Assembly (NCBI RefSeq): GCF_000217935.1
Contig: NZ_AFHI01000067.1
Location: 1 to 64,000 of the forward strand
Source of the DNA: Rheinheimera sp. A13L
GTDB taxonomy: Bacteria > Pseudomonadota > Gammaproteobacteria > Enterobacterales > Alteromonadaceae
Direction of reading: 5' to 3'
DNA: 64,000 nucleotides
The notes under the pieces are model-generated. The model made no database searches. It had not been told where the DNA came from and was given only the letters and a program-made list of their open reading frames with translations. Position numbers and translations under genes: made by a program. How positions within the stretch are numbered: the stretch's first letter is position 1; the number at the start of each line of letters is the position of its first letter. Shown here one piece after another: positions 1 to 9,350 of this stretch.

Positions 1-28
1 CCCGCAGGCCCTTTTTTAGCATCAGTGA

Positions 29-2626
29 TTAGAACTTGTAATTTACTTTACCGTAAATGTACTGACCACGAGGGTTGTACATGCTGGTGACATAACCATA
101 CAGATCACCATCACCATCACCTATGGCAAAAGGTGGCTCTGTATCAAACAGGTTATTGATACCAATAGTCAGTTTGGTTTGTTCATTCAGGTTGTAATAC
201 CCCTGAACATCTACCAGTACCTGAGCTTTGATCATACGTGACTGGTTCTCTTCAAAGTCCAGTGAGCCGTCAAAGTCGATATCTGGTGTATCTTCAAACT
301 CACCAATGTAGCTCAGTACTGTCGATACGCCCCAGTCGTTTAACGACCAGTCTGCTGTGCCTGTCCAGCGATGTTGTGGGTAACGGTATTCACCAGTGTA
401 GTCCTGACCATCTTTTTCAAAATTATTCAGGTAGGTGTACTCCAGGTTAAATTTCAATTTACCCATGTTGGATAAATCCATTTTGTAGCGGCCAGAGAAG
501 TCAATACCGTCGGCTTCCTGAGAACTGACATTAAAGAAAGTATTGTTAATCCGGTCCAGCTCACCCAGAGTCTGGCCTGGCAGCGGAGCCCGGCGCACGC
601 AGATGGTGCTGTTCTGGTTACCACATTCGGCAGCATAAACATCACCAAACGGAACTTCGTCAATTTTGTTGTCCTGCGTAATGCTCCAGACATCCACACT
701 GAAATCCAAATCATCTGTGACTTGCCAGATGGCACCTATGTTCCAGCTTTCAGACTCTTCTGCTTCTAAATCCGGGTTACCGGCAAACAAAATAGTGTAA
801 TCCGTTGAAGCACAAGCCGGATTGGCTGCATCAGGGGTAGGGCAACGGAAGGTATCAGTAAAGAACTGAGACTCCTCTGATGGGCCTAAACCTACCTGTG
901 CCAGTGATGGGGCACGGAAACCCTGGCTCCATGAAGCCCGTAACGACCATGCATCCGTTGGCGTAAAGTGGAAGGCTATTTTTGGATTGGCTGTACCACC
1001 AAAATCACTGTAATGGTCGTAACGTTCCGCCAGCTGCATTTCCAGATTTTCTAACAGAGGCACAGAGATTTCGATATAAGCGGCTTTTTGTGAACGGCTG
1101 GCCGCAGCTGAAACAGACTCAGTGCCAAAAATTAAACCACGCTGGAATTGATCGTCCGGCACATCTGAGGCGTCTTCTTTGCGGTATTCAATACCTGCTG
1201 CTAAAGACACTGCACCATGGCTGACGTCAAACAATTCGCCACTGATCCGGGCGTCCGCTGAGGTCATATGGGATTTACCACGACGTACTAAGTTTGTCGT
1301 AATAGCATCAATCACAGATTGTGGGTTTTGCACACCACCAAAGGGGTTGTAGCGGCCTGCATTGATTTCTTGTTGCAGGAAGTCGGTGCGGATCCAGCCC
1401 TGTGACTTGTCACCGGTTTGAGTGGACGCGCTACGGCCTTTCTGTACAGCGGTTTCCCAATCCCAGTTATTAAAGTTACCACGTAAACCGGCCAATATCC
1501 GCAGCGTATCTGAGGTAATATCCCAACGTCTGTTGCCTGCATCTACTGTGCGGTAGCGGCTGATTTGTACATCCCGGCCAAAAGGGTTATTGGGGTGAGT
1601 GCCTGGCACGCTTAAACCTGCGCCTTCATTCAGAGGTGTCGCTGCGCCACCAGCAGCTGAGATATTGTGTTGGGCTGCAATTTCAGTAAAAAGCTCAACA
1701 TCGTCGTTGATATCCCGATTCATGCTGAGGATAGCGCCCATACGTTCAGCTTCAGGTACTGCAATAGAGTGTGGACCATAGTCGTATACACAGGTGGCTC
1801 CATTGCGCTGATCAGCCGGGCAACCAGGGTCTATAGTCACCACGCCATCCACAATAAAACGACCAGGGTAGCCCATGGAAGAACGGAAATCCTGACCGCC
1901 ATAAGGGGTTTGATTGGCTGTGCCAAAACGGCCTAACTCATAGTTGTCGATTTGTGAGTTATTAAAATAGTCCAGGATCAGCGTTGCGTTACTTTTGTCA
2001 TCGCCCGCTCCCCAAACCACAGAAAAAGTTTTTTCATGGTAGTTAGGACCTGTAGTGCCACCATAACCTGCGGTTAAATCTGTGCCTGTATAGTCTTTAC
2101 GCATGATAATATTGATTACACCGGCCACTGCGTCAGAGCCATAAATGGCAGAGGCGCCGTCTTTTAAGATATCAATACGCTCAATGGCAGCCATTGGGAT
2201 GCTGTTAATATCCACAAAGCTGTTCACTATACCTTCAGCAAAAGGGCTGCTGGCTACACGACGACCATTAATTAACACCAGGGTCGCATCAGCGCCAAAA
2301 CCTCTTAAACTGACAGCTGCAGCACCGTTAGCCGTAGAGTCCTGGCTGTTACCTCTGGTTGAAAAACTACCAGAGCCTGCAGACGGAAGGCGTTCCAGTA
2401 ATTGTTGCAGGTTATCAAAACCTGATTTGTCTATATCATCACGGCTTATAATGGTGACAGGTGAAGGGCCTTCCAGATCGGTTCTTTTAATATGAGAACC
2501 TGTCACTGCTATACGTTCGACCTCTTTACCTTCTTCAGCTTGCTGAGCAAAACTATGTCCGCTGAATAACACAGCACTGACGGCTATAGCGCAACGGCTT
2601 AATTGTATGATTTTGTTATTATTCAT
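29..2626 (-). CDS. TonB-dependent outer-membrane receptor
   Basis: An 865-residue TonB-dependent receptor that should import a large or scarce substrate across the outer membrane using TonB-ExbBD energy. Residues 1-27 are a signal peptide ending in HSFA. Next comes a TonB-box-like stretch (ERIAVTGSHIKR) and a plug domain at about 45-170, with typical plug motifs (LRGFGADATLVLINGRR, then DGASAIYGSDAVAGVINI). The rest is a long beta-barrel ending in an aromatic residue (YGKVNYKF). The length is normal for the family. A GGAAG ribosome site precedes the ATG. Neighbouring genes do not reveal the substrate: there is no adjacent ABC transporter, hydrolase or sigma/anti-sigma pair inside the window. 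The family is certain, the ligand unknown. Confidence 0.93.
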   Translation of the reverse strand: MNNNKIIQLSRCAIAVSAVLFSGHSFAQQAEEGKEVERIAVTGSHIKRTDLEGPSPVTIISRDDIDKSGFDNLQQLLERLPSAGSGSFSTRGNSQDSTANGAAAVSLRGFGADATLVLINGRRVASSPFAEGIVNSFVDINSIPMAAIERIDILKDGASAIYGSDAVAGVINIIMRKDYTGTDLTAGYGGTTGPNYHEKTFSVVWGAGDDKSNATLILDYFNNSQIDNYELGRFGTANQTPYGGQDFRSSMGYPGRFIVDGVVTIDPGCPADQRNGATCVYDYGPHSIAVPEAERMGAILSMNRDINDDVELFTEIAAQHNISAAGGAATPLNEGAGLSVPGTHPNNPFGRDVQISRYRTVDAGNRRWDITSDTLRILAGLRGNFNNWDWETAVQKGRSASTQTGDKSQGWIRTDFLQQEINAGRYNPFGGVQNPQSVIDAITTNLVRRGKSHMTSADARISGELFDVSHGAVSLAAGIEYRKEDASDVPDDQFQRGLIFGTESVSAAASRSQKAAYIEISVPLLENLEMQLAERYDHYSDFGGTANPKIAFHFTPTDAWSLRASWSQGFRAPSLAQVGLGPSEESQFFTDTFRCPTPDAANPACASTDYTILFAGNPDLEAEESESWNIGAIWQVTDDLDFSVDVWSITQDNKIDEVPFGDVYAAECGNQNSTICVRRAPLPGQTLGELDRINNTFFNVSSQEADGIDFSGRYKMDLSNMGKLKFNLEYTYLNNFEKDGQDYTGEYRYPQHRWTGTADWSLNDWGVSTVLSYIGEFEDTPDIDFDGSLDFEENQSRMIKAQVLVDVQGYYNLNEQTKLTIGINNLFDTEPPFAIGDGDGDLYGYVTSMYNPRGQYIYGKVNYKF

Positions 2627-2961
2627 GTTTTCTGGCTTCCTAGCTGGATTTTAGTAGTTGCATTCTTTATAAGTGTTATAAGTACCCGACAAAGCGAGCG
2701 CCCTAGATATAGTACAAACGGACTAAGTTTGTAAATGGGGTAATAAGGTGTAATTTATGTAACAACTGTATTTTTGTAGTGTTTTTTCTGTTTGTAAAAT
2801 GATCTATCTTGTGTGTTAAAAGGCTTCAGAGGCTGGATTCACTTCAGCTGATTTCACTGCCTCTTCCTTTACAACAGTTCTGGTAAAAACTACAAAATAC
2901 GCTCAGAATCCATTTTTTTCAGACCAGCTGCATTTTGATTTTTAAGCCAGGAGGCTTTTTG
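2627..2961. promoter_or_regulatory. divergent intergenic region with a 7-bp inverted repeat
   Basis: This 335-bp gap separates the TonB receptor from the divergent phosphoethanolamine transferase and must hold both promoters. It is AT-rich. The clearest structure is an exact inverted repeat, TACAAAC-7 nt-GTTTGTA, at 2713-2733, about 90 bp upstream of the receptor start. It could be a regulator operator, but no family is recognised. No Pho box or Fur box was seen. Confidence 0.35.
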
Positions 2962-4692
2962 GTGAACTCGTCGTTACTACATTCGTTGTTTCGTGTTTTT
3001 GGATTAATACTCTTTGCTTTGGTGCTGTTGTCGCCTGTGCTGGTGCAATGGCCGGAACAGGATTTTGTGCCTTATTTGCAGTGGAAACTGATAGCTGCGG
3101 TCTGGTGTTACCTGTTGGTTTTGTCGTTATTCCGTTCTTTATGGCCAGGTTTAGTCTTGCTCTTGCCTGCTGCTTTGCTGGTACCACAGGAAGTGTTTTA
3201 CCTTTTGACCTATCAGAAAAATACCGATGCCCATGTCATTGCCATAGTGGCAGAAACGGACCTGAGTGAAGCTTTGGGTTATCTGACCGGTGTAGGTGTT
3301 TTTTTAGCTCTGGCAGTGCTCGCTATTCTGTTGTTGTGGTGGTATCTGGTGCGCAGCGCCTGGCAACGTCACTGGCGCTGGGAAGCGGGTGTGCGTCCTG
3401 TTGTCTGGCTGATAGGTATTGGTGTGCTGGCAAGTCTGAGCTGGAATGAGTGGCAGTATCAGCAAATCAATAAAGCTAAACAACGCAGCAATCCGGAAGA
3501 AAATGTTTTTGTGCAACGACCCTTGCCTTACAGCTATGAAAAGTTTCATGCCACTTATCCGCTGAATGTGCTGCTGGCGCTGAACGAATTTGCCAAACAA
3601 AAACAAGCTGTGGCGGATGTTGCAGACAGCACCGCTTTGTTTAAATTTTCCGCGAAACAAACTGAAGTACCACAGGCCCGACAAATTTATGTACTGGTGA
3701 TAGGGGAAACCTTAAGACCGGACAGATTGCAGCTCAATGGCTACAACAGAGCCACTACGCCCCGTCTGGCCGGCACAAAAAATGTGATCAGTTTCACCGA
3801 TATGGTCAGTCCGTGGGCATGGACCCGTATGTCTGTGCCGGTGATTCTTTCGAGGAAAAGCCCTGTGGATCAGCGTTATTTTCCGACAGAAAGTTCTCTG
3901 GTAGCAGCTTTTAAAGAAGCAGGTTTCAGTACGGCCTGGCTGTCTACTCAAAGTCCGCTCGGCGTGCATGACTCTTCCATAGCTTTGCACGCCAGCGAAG
4001 CGGATCAGCTTCAGTATTTAAACCCTGTAGGCTATAAACAAGAAGGTTTTTACGACGAGATACTCTTGCCTGCAGTAGAACTTGTATTAAAGCAAAACCA
4101 TGCCAGACAGCTGATCGTGCTGCATACCCTTGGCAGTCATTTTAGTTATGCTGACCGTTACCCTGAAGCTTTTGATTTGTTTACACCTTCAGGCAAAGGG
4201 CAAGCGGTCAGTATGCACAATAAAAAATCCAAAGTGCTGCTGAACAATGCCTACGACAATAGTGTGGCCTACACCGACTTTATTTTATTCACTCTGATTA
4301 AGCAGTTGGAGCAAACTCAAAGTATCAGTACCTTGTTTTACGTATCGGATCACGGTGAAAATATTTTTGATGGTCAGTGTGACAAAAGTGGTCATGGCCA
4401 TAATACCGAACGTGATTACAGAGTGGCCTCTCTGCTCTGGACCTCAGATGCCTACAATCAACTTTATCCTCAGAAAAAAGCACTGGCTGAGCAACGTCGT
4501 CAACAGCCTTTAATCACCAGCAGCATTTTCCACAGCCTGCTTGACCTTGCAAATATTCAATACCCTGATCAAAAGCTTAACCGAAGCTGGGTGAATCCTG
4601 ACTGGCGCCCTGTCCCCAGGTTGTTACAACAGGGACTGAATTTTGACAAAGCCAAAAGGGTAGGGGTTTGTCAGGAACTTAAAGCTCCTTAA
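2962..4692 (+). CDS. phosphoethanolamine transferase, CptA/EptC-like
   Basis: A membrane-anchored sulfatase-fold enzyme expected to transfer phosphoethanolamine to a lipopolysaccharide or other periplasmic acceptor. The N-terminal third (about residues 1-165) carries several hydrophobic helices; the rest is a periplasmic catalytic domain. Seen: IGETLRPDR with the predicted nucleophile Thr250, a LHTLGSHF segment, SDHGEN with metal ligands Asp463/His464, and a downstream GHGHN. At 576 residues it matches the size of CptA, and its VAETDLSEALGYL and RSWVNP segments recall CptA more than EptA; that assignment is an inference. The start chosen is GTG 2962, since AGGAGG at 2949-2954 lies 7 nt upstream; TTG 2959 or an upstream TTG at 2935 are less likely. 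No Pho box precedes it, although the next gene has one. Confidence 0.8.
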   Translation: MNSSLLHSLFRVFGLILFALVLLSPVLVQWPEQDFVPYLQWKLIAAVWCYLLVLSLFRSLWPGLVLLLPAALLVPQEVFYLLTYQKNTDAHVIAIVAETDLSEALGYLTGVGVFLALAVLAILLLWWYLVRSAWQRHWRWEAGVRPVVWLIGIGVLASLSWNEWQYQQINKAKQRSNPEENVFVQRPLPYSYEKFHATYPLNVLLALNEFAKQKQAVADVADSTALFKFSAKQTEVPQARQIYVLVIGETLRPDRLQLNGYNRATTPRLAGTKNVISFTDMVSPWAWTRMSVPVILSRKSPVDQRYFPTESSLVAAFKEAGFSTAWLSTQSPLGVHDSSIALHASEADQLQYLNPVGYKQEGFYDEILLPAVELVLKQNHARQLIVLHTLGSHFSYADRYPEAFDLFTPSGKGQAVSMHNKKSKVLLNNAYDNSVAYTDFILFTLIKQLEQTQSISTLFYVSDHGENIFDGQCDKSGHGHNTERDYRVASLLWTSDAYNQLYPQKKALAEQRRQQPLITSSIFHSLLDLANIQYPDQKLNRSWVNPDWRPVPRLLQQGLNFDKAKRVGVCQELKAP

Positions 4693-4695
4693 GTT

Positions 4696-4729
4696 CTGTC
4701 ATAATTCTGTCATTTAAAAGTCATAAAAT
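4696..4729 (+). promoter_or_regulatory. PhoB-activated promoter of the porin gene
   Basis: Pho box CTGTCATAATTCTGTCAT at 4696-4713, almost the textbook consensus. It is followed by exactly 10 bp and a -10 hexamer TAAAAT (4724-4729), the same geometry as E. coli phoA. A third 11-bp repeat (AAGTCATAAAA, 4718-4728) continues the array. Confidence 0.88.
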
Positions 4730-4904
4730 AGACTCCGAAACGTCACGTGTCGGAAGCTTTATTGTCATATTTGCAGTAACTCAACGACGGACGATGAATA
4801 AATAAATGGGCTCAGCGGCTGGACTTCTGCGCCCAATGGTTATAATTCAGCTAAACAGAGCTTCTGTTGTTAGCCCTAAGTCCCTACCTGAAAAGGATAA
4901 AATC

Positions 4905-5810
4905 ATGTTTGCAAAAACTTTTATAAGTATTGCATTGGCTTTAAGTTGTGTTGCTACCGCCCAGGCAAAAAGCTGGGAAATCTACGGAAAAATTAACGTT
5001 TCAGCACAGCAGTCCGATGAGGGCGAAGGATCGTTCGGCGAATTAAAAAGTAATGCCTCACGTTTTGGTATCAAAGGCGATTATGCTTTGGATGGTGATT
5101 TAACCCTGGTTTATCAACTGGAGTGGGAAGTTGACCCTTCAGATGAAGCAAACGAAAAAAATATCAAATCCAGGGACCAGTTTATTGGCTTGGCAGGTGC
5201 TTTTGGTACTGTAACTGCTGGTCGTCATGATACAGCTCTGAAAGTATCACAAGGCAAAGCAGATTTATTCAGCGACTATGAAGCGGATATCAAAAACTTA
5301 TGGAAAGGCGAAAACCGGATGAGCGATTCTCTTGCTTATACTTCACCGTCTTTTCAAGGCTTTAAGCTGGTGCTCAGTTATGTGATGGAAGATGAAGCTG
5401 ATGCAGATGATTCGCAGTCTTATGCTTTAGTGTACGGCGATGACAGTTTAAAAGATTCCAGCTGGTATGCAGCAGTGGCCTTGGATAGTGAAATCAATGG
5501 TTATGATACAACCCGTGCCACAGTGCAGTTTAAAGTCGCTGACTTTAAGTTGGGTGCCATGGTGCAACAACAAGAAGAAGTAGTAACAGGAAAAAAATCT
5601 GACGGTTATTTGGCAAGCCTGGCTTACCCTCTGAATAAGTGGGAGTTAAAAGCTCAATACCAGACTTTAGAAGATGACAATGGTATTTCTGTGGGTGCTG
5701 ATTATAAATTAGGTAAAAACACCAAATTATTTGGTTGGTATACCAGTTTTGACTTTGACAGCAAAGTCGACAGCGATTATGTGGCAGTGGGTATCGAACA
5801 TAAGTTCTGA
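4905..5810 (+). CDS. phosphate-starvation-regulated outer-membrane porin
   Basis: A 301-residue general-type Gram-negative porin. It has a signal peptide (MFAKTFISIALALSCVATAQA), then beta-barrel strands beginning SWEIYGKINVSAQ, a classical ASRFGIKG strand, an FGTVTAGRHDTAL strand, and a C-terminal phenylalanine (GIEHKF) expected for Bam recognition. The ATG at 4905 is chosen because it starts a clean signal peptide and follows AAGGA; an upstream in-frame ATG at 4806 would give a leader with no sense. A strong Pho promoter lies about 175 bp upstream, so the protein is inferred to be a phosphate-stress porin in the role of PhoE or OprP. The sequence does not show whether it is anion-selective. 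A rho-independent terminator follows. Confidence 0.9.
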   Translation: MFAKTFISIALALSCVATAQAKSWEIYGKINVSAQQSDEGEGSFGELKSNASRFGIKGDYALDGDLTLVYQLEWEVDPSDEANEKNIKSRDQFIGLAGAFGTVTAGRHDTALKVSQGKADLFSDYEADIKNLWKGENRMSDSLAYTSPSFQGFKLVLSYVMEDEADADDSQSYALVYGDDSLKDSSWYAAVALDSEINGYDTTRATVQFKVADFKLGAMVQQQEEVVTGKKSDGYLASLAYPLNKWELKAQYQTLEDDNGISVGADYKLGKNTKLFGWYTSFDFDSKVDSDYVAVGIEHKF

Positions 5811-5830
5811 GCTCAATTTTAGATAGACAA

Positions 5831-5853
5831 GGCAGCCAGGTGGCTGCCTTTTT
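5831..5853 (+). terminator. rho-independent terminator of the porin gene
   Basis: GGCAGCCA-GG-TGGCTGCC hairpin followed by five T residues, 20 bp after the porin stop codon. Confidence 0.9.
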
Positions 5854-5958
5854 GTTGTCTGAGATAAAATCCATAGTTTGAGCGCTAAGTGACTACTTAA
5901 ATGGTAAATGCTTGGTTATGATGAATACAAAGTAGTAGCTGACAAAAAGTAGGTTTTG

Positions 5959-6690
5959 ATGTGGAAGTGGGTGGTTTTGTTGTGGCCTTGCCTGACGTGG
6001 GCGGCTGAGCCATTAAGAGCTGTGGTCAGTCAAACCAATACTGCACCTTATGCCATCTTTGATCAACACAACCAATTGGCGGGTGGTGTAGCCAAAGAAT
6101 TGCTGGATACCCTGGCTGCACGGTTAAAAAAACCAGTGTTGTATCTTGATTTACCCCGAGGCAGGGTCGTGGAATGGTTAGTCACGGATCAGGCTGATAT
6201 CAGTTGTTTTCTGAATCCCGAATGGGTGCCTGCCACCTATAAGCTAAACTGGACTCCTGTATTGTTTCACACCAGACAATATATAGTGCGCCGGATTGAA
6301 GATAGCCCGGTGCGTTCTGATCAGGATTTGGTTCGCAAGCGGATAGGCACAACCAGAGGCTTTAGTTACCCTGAGTTGCAGTCCTTATTTGATACCCAGA
6401 CTGCGGTGCGTGACGATGCCGAATCGCTGGAGAAAAACATTCAGCGTCTGGAGCAGGGACGGATAGATGTGGTGATGACTGTAGACTTAAGTTATGGCCA
6501 CTACCAGCAACAGTTTGATACCTCAAAACTGGCGGTGGATCCGCTCTGGGCTGAACCTGCCGCCGTGTATTGTGCATTGAATCCAAAAAATACGCTGTTG
6601 GTGCAGCAAATTCAGCAGCAGTTGGGCTTGATGCAACAACAAGGCGTGATGAAAAAGGCGCTGCAGCGTTGGAAACATTCGTCTATTTAG
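5959..6690 (+). CDS. orphan periplasmic solute-binding-like protein (SBP family 3)
   Basis: A 243-residue exported protein with a signal peptide (MWKWVVLLWPCLTWA) and the fold signatures of the amino-acid-type solute-binding family: an early APYAIFD segment, GGVAKELLDTLAARL, then RIGTTRGFSYPELQ and a late LEQGRIDVVMT segment. The ATG at 5959 follows AAGTAGG by 5 nt. No permease or ATPase gene is adjacent, so it is unlikely to serve a locally encoded ABC importer. Such orphan proteins are common in Alteromonadales and have no assigned function. Its last 4 bases overlap the convergent NTF2-like gene. Confidence 0.75.
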   Translation: MWKWVVLLWPCLTWAAEPLRAVVSQTNTAPYAIFDQHNQLAGGVAKELLDTLAARLKKPVLYLDLPRGRVVEWLVTDQADISCFLNPEWVPATYKLNWTPVLFHTRQYIVRRIEDSPVRSDQDLVRKRIGTTRGFSYPELQSLFDTQTAVRDDAESLEKNIQRLEQGRIDVVMTVDLSYGHYQQQFDTSKLAVDPLWAEPAAVYCALNPKNTLLVQQIQQQLGLMQQQGVMKKALQRWKHSSI

Positions 6691-7097
6691 AGCATATTTC
6701 CCGCACAGATCTGCCATTTCTCACCTTGCCGTTTCGCCACATAAAGGGGTGTACAGCTCAGACCCACTTTGTGCTGTCGTCCTCTTTGATACCACTGCTG
6801 TTCTGCATTGATTAAAAAAGTATCCAGATCCAACTGCTGCAGGTGCAACAACTGATAAATCCAAACCCTGTCCTGGTGCCTGTCTATTAACTGCTGTTGA
6901 TAGTCTATAAGTTGCGCTGGCCCTGTCAGGCGTTGGCCAAATAAATTGACCAGTACAGCATCTTCACTAAAGCAACTGCTGAATAATGACCAGTTACGCT
7001 GATTAATAGCACTTTGCAAAAGCACTAATAATTGTTCTGCATGCTGTAGGTTGGACTGAACATTTGCTCCAATTCTGTAAACGGCCTGTTCCAGCAT
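6687..7097 (-). CDS. NTF2/SnoaL-like protein, predicted SoxR target
   Basis: A 136-residue soluble protein with no signal peptide. It has the pattern of the NTF2-like/SnoaL fold: an N-terminal helix pair (LQSAINQRNWSLFSSCFSEDAVLVNL), a GQRLTGPAQLIDYQQQLI segment, then beta strands ending TPLYVAKRQGEKWQICAG. Members of this fold include small enzymes and binding proteins, so the reaction cannot be named. The start ATG (7095-7097) follows AAGGGGA. It is transcribed divergently from soxR, and the gap holds a SoxR box within a minus-strand promoter of MerR-type geometry. It is therefore inferred to be induced by redox-cycling agents. The 3' end overlaps the solute-binding gene by 4 bp. Confidence 0.72.
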   Translation of the reverse strand: MLEQAVYRIGANVQSNLQHAEQLLVLLQSAINQRNWSLFSSCFSEDAVLVNLFGQRLTGPAQLIDYQQQLIDRHQDRVWIYQLLHLQQLDLDTFLINAEQQWYQRGRQHKVGLSCTPLYVAKRQGEKWQICAGNML

Positions 7098-7127
7098 AAA
7101 AATCCCCTTTTGGTTTAAATTGCGGTT

Positions 7128-7158
7128 ATGCTAAAACCTCAAGTTAGGTTAAGGTCAA
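7128..7158 (-). promoter_or_regulatory. SoxR-type promoter driving the NTF2-like gene
   Basis: Reading the minus strand: -35 TTGACC (7153-7158), a 19-bp spacer, and -10 TAGCAT (7128-7133). The 19-bp spacer is the long spacing used by MerR-family activators. The spacer region carries CCTCAAGTTAGGTTAAGG on the plus strand (7137-7154), which differs from the E. coli soxS SoxR box at a few central and right-arm positions. Its location next to soxR suggests direct control and possible autoregulation of soxR. Confidence 0.8.
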
Positions 7159-7168
7159 TAGTTTTTTT

Positions 7169-7642
7169 ATGCAGCAACTAAAAACAGTGTTATCAGTGGG
7201 CGAAGTGGCAAAACGGACAGGGGTGTCAGTCGCTACTTTGCATTTTTATGAACAAAAAGGACTGATCCATAGCCAGCGAAATGCAGGCAATCAGCGTCGT
7301 TATTCGCGGGATGTGTTACGCCGGGTGGCCATTATTAAAGTAGCGCAGCGTACCGGTATTCCGCTGGAGCAAATAGGTAAGGCCTTGTCGGTATTGCCAC
7401 CGGGCCAGAATGCCGATCAACACCACTGGCAGCTGATGTCTGAGCAATGGAAAGCTGAACTGGATTCCCGTATAGCGCAACTGACGGATTTAAGGGATCA
7501 GTTGAGCATGTGTATAGGTTGTGGTTGTTTATCTATGGCGCATTGCCCGCTGCGTAATCCGCAGGATAAGTTGGCCGCACAAGGGGCCGGTGCGCATTTT
7601 TATCCATTGCCTGGTGAGGTGTTGCCGGAAGAAAAACCCTGA
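7169..7642 (+). CDS. soxR: redox-sensing transcriptional activator SoxR
   Basis: A 157-residue MerR-family regulator. An N-terminal helix-turn-helix ([25 protein letters not shown]) is followed by a dimerisation helix and a [2Fe-2S] cluster motif, [13 protein letters not shown], with Cys115, 118, 120 and 126 in the same spacing as E. coli SoxR. These four cysteines separate SoxR from other MerR proteins. No soxS lies next to it; the divergent gene is an NTF2-like protein. This fits the non-enteric pattern in which SoxR directly controls a few genes. A clear ribosome-binding site was not seen before the ATG. Confidence 0.95.
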   Translation: MQQLKTVLSVGEVAKRTGVSVATLHFYEQKGLIHSQRNAGNQRRYSRDVLRRVAIIKVAQRTGIPLEQIGKALSVLPPGQNADQHHWQLMSEQWKAELDSRIAQLTDLRDQLSMCIGCGCLSMAHCPLRNPQDKLAAQGAGAHFYPLPGEVLPEEKP

Positions 7643-7855
7643 CCGAACTGTTAAGGTTTCAGTCAAAGGGCTTTTAGGCTAGAATATCGCTGTTTTTGTA
7701 GTATTCAACCCGCTTGCCATAAGGAACTTTGTCGCCGATGTAGTTGTTAAACCGTTTTTTCTATCTGTAAAAGTAAAAACGCAATTTGGGGCGTGACTGC
7801 TTTTATGCCGGAAAAAAATGCGTTTATTAAGTACTCAAACACAAAGGAATTCCTG

Positions 7856-9340
7856 ATGTTTCAATCCATACGACAGCAATGGCTGTCTAATGTTCGTGGC
7901 GATCTGTTATCTGCCATAGTGGTGGCTCTGGCACTTATTCCAGAAGCTATAGCCTTTTCTATTATTGCCGGTGTAGATCCTAAAGTAGGTTTATACGCTT
8001 CTTTTGCTATTGCTGTGATCACCGCTTTTGCCGGTGGCCGTCCAGCTATGATTTCTGCCGCTACGGGCGCTATGGCGCTGCTGATGATTACTCTGGTAAA
8101 AGAACATGGTTTGCAGTATCTGTTAGCTGCCACTGTGCTTACTGGTGTGTTCCAGATTGTATTTGGCTGGCTGAAACTGGGAGAACTGATGCGTTTTGTT
8201 TCCCGTTCTGTGGTGACTGGTTTTGTCAATGCCTTAGCTATTCTGATCTTTATGGCCCAGTTGCCTGAACTGACTGGTGCTCATGGCACTGTATTGGTAT
8301 ACGGTATGACGGCTTTGGGCCTTGCCATTATTTATCTGTTTCCTTATATCAATAAAACTATCCCTTCGCCTTTGGTCTGTATTGTCGTACTGACTGCATT
8401 AGCGCTGTATTTTGGTCTGGATCTACGCACTGTCGCCGATATGGGCCAACTGCCGGATAGCCTGCCAATTTTCTTATGGCCAGATGTGCCGCTGAATTTT
8501 GAAACTCTGCAGATTATCTTCCCTTATGCTTTGGCTTTAGCTTTAGTAGGTTTATTAGAGTCTTTAATGACAGCCACTATTGTCGATGATTTAACAGACA
8601 CCAGCAGTGATAAAAACCGTGAATGTGTGGGCCAGGGCATCGCCAATATAGGTTCTGGTTTAATTGGCGGTATGGCGGGTTGTGCCATGATTGGTCAGTC
8701 GGTGATCAACGTCAAGTCAGGCGGTCGCACCAGATTATCAACATTGCTTGCCGGTGTTATCTTATTGATCATGGTGGTGTTTTTAGATCAATGGGTTGGT
8801 CTTATCCCTATGGCTGCATTAGTCGCAGTGATGATTATGGTCTCTATTGGTACCTTCAGCTGGTCTTCCGTGACTGACTTAAAGAAAAACCCAAAAAGCT
8901 CCAGCATAGTGATGATAGCCACAGTACTTGTCGTGGTCTTTACTCACAATCTGGCCTATGGCGTTTTTATTGGTGTGCTGCTCAGTGCTTTATTTTTTGC
9001 CAACAAAGTCGGCAAAATTTTGTATATAGGTTCCAGTTTATCAGCCGATGGTCACGAGCGTGATTATCAGGTGGTAGGCCAGGTGTTTTTCAGCTCGGCC
9101 GATCAATTTGTGGGCGCTTTTGATTTTAAAGAAGCCGTTGAAAAAGTTCGGATCGATTTAAGTAAAGCGCATTTTTGGGACATCACAGCCATCAGTTCTT
9201 TGGATAAAGTAGTGATTAAATTCCGTCGTGAAGGCACAGAAGTAGAGCTGATTGGCCTAAATGAAGCCAGCGCAACACTGGTTGATAAGTTTGCTGTGCA
9301 TAACAGACCTGACGCTATTGAAAAGCTCATGGGCCATTAG
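7856..9340 (+). CDS. SulP-family anion transporter with STAS domain
   Basis: A 494-residue inner-membrane transporter. Residues 1-400 hold about a dozen hydrophobic segments with SulP hallmarks ([23 protein letters not shown] near the start, [26 protein letters not shown] in the middle). The C-terminal 90 residues form a STAS domain ([23 protein letters not shown]). Family members carry sulfate, bicarbonate or dicarboxylates, and the substrate cannot be fixed from sequence. The ATG at 7856 is preferred because it follows AAAGGA; upstream in-frame starts give no conserved sequence. Ten bases separate its stop from the following UspA-family gene, so the two are probably co-transcribed. Confidence 0.9.
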   Translation: MFQSIRQQWLSNVRGDLLSAIVVALALIPEAIAFSIIAGVDPKVGLYASFAIAVITAFAGGRPAMISAATGAMALLMITLVKEHGLQYLLAATVLTGVFQIVFGWLKLGELMRFVSRSVVTGFVNALAILIFMAQLPELTGAHGTVLVYGMTALGLAIIYLFPYINKTIPSPLVCIVVLTALALYFGLDLRTVADMGQLPDSLPIFLWPDVPLNFETLQIIFPYALALALVGLLESLMTATIVDDLTDTSSDKNRECVGQGIANIGSGLIGGMAGCAMIGQSVINVKSGGRTRLSTLLAGVILLIMVVFLDQWVGLIPMAALVAVMIMVSIGTFSWSSVTDLKKNPKSSSIVMIATVLVVVFTHNLAYGVFIGVLLSALFFANKVGKILYIGSSLSADGHERDYQVVGQVFFSSADQFVGAFDFKEAVEKVRIDLSKAHFWDITAISSLDKVVIKFRREGTEVELIGLNEASATLVDKFAVHNRPDAIEKLMGH

Positions 9341-9350
9341 GAGAGATGAT

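Noticed and set aside
2145-2495. Plus-strand frame opposite the TonB receptor plug
   Set aside because: It is antisense to a clear conserved gene and has no recognisable domain.
4806-4904. Upstream ATG extension of the porin
   Set aside because: It would bury the signal peptide; the ATG at 4905 has AAGGA and a clean signal peptide.
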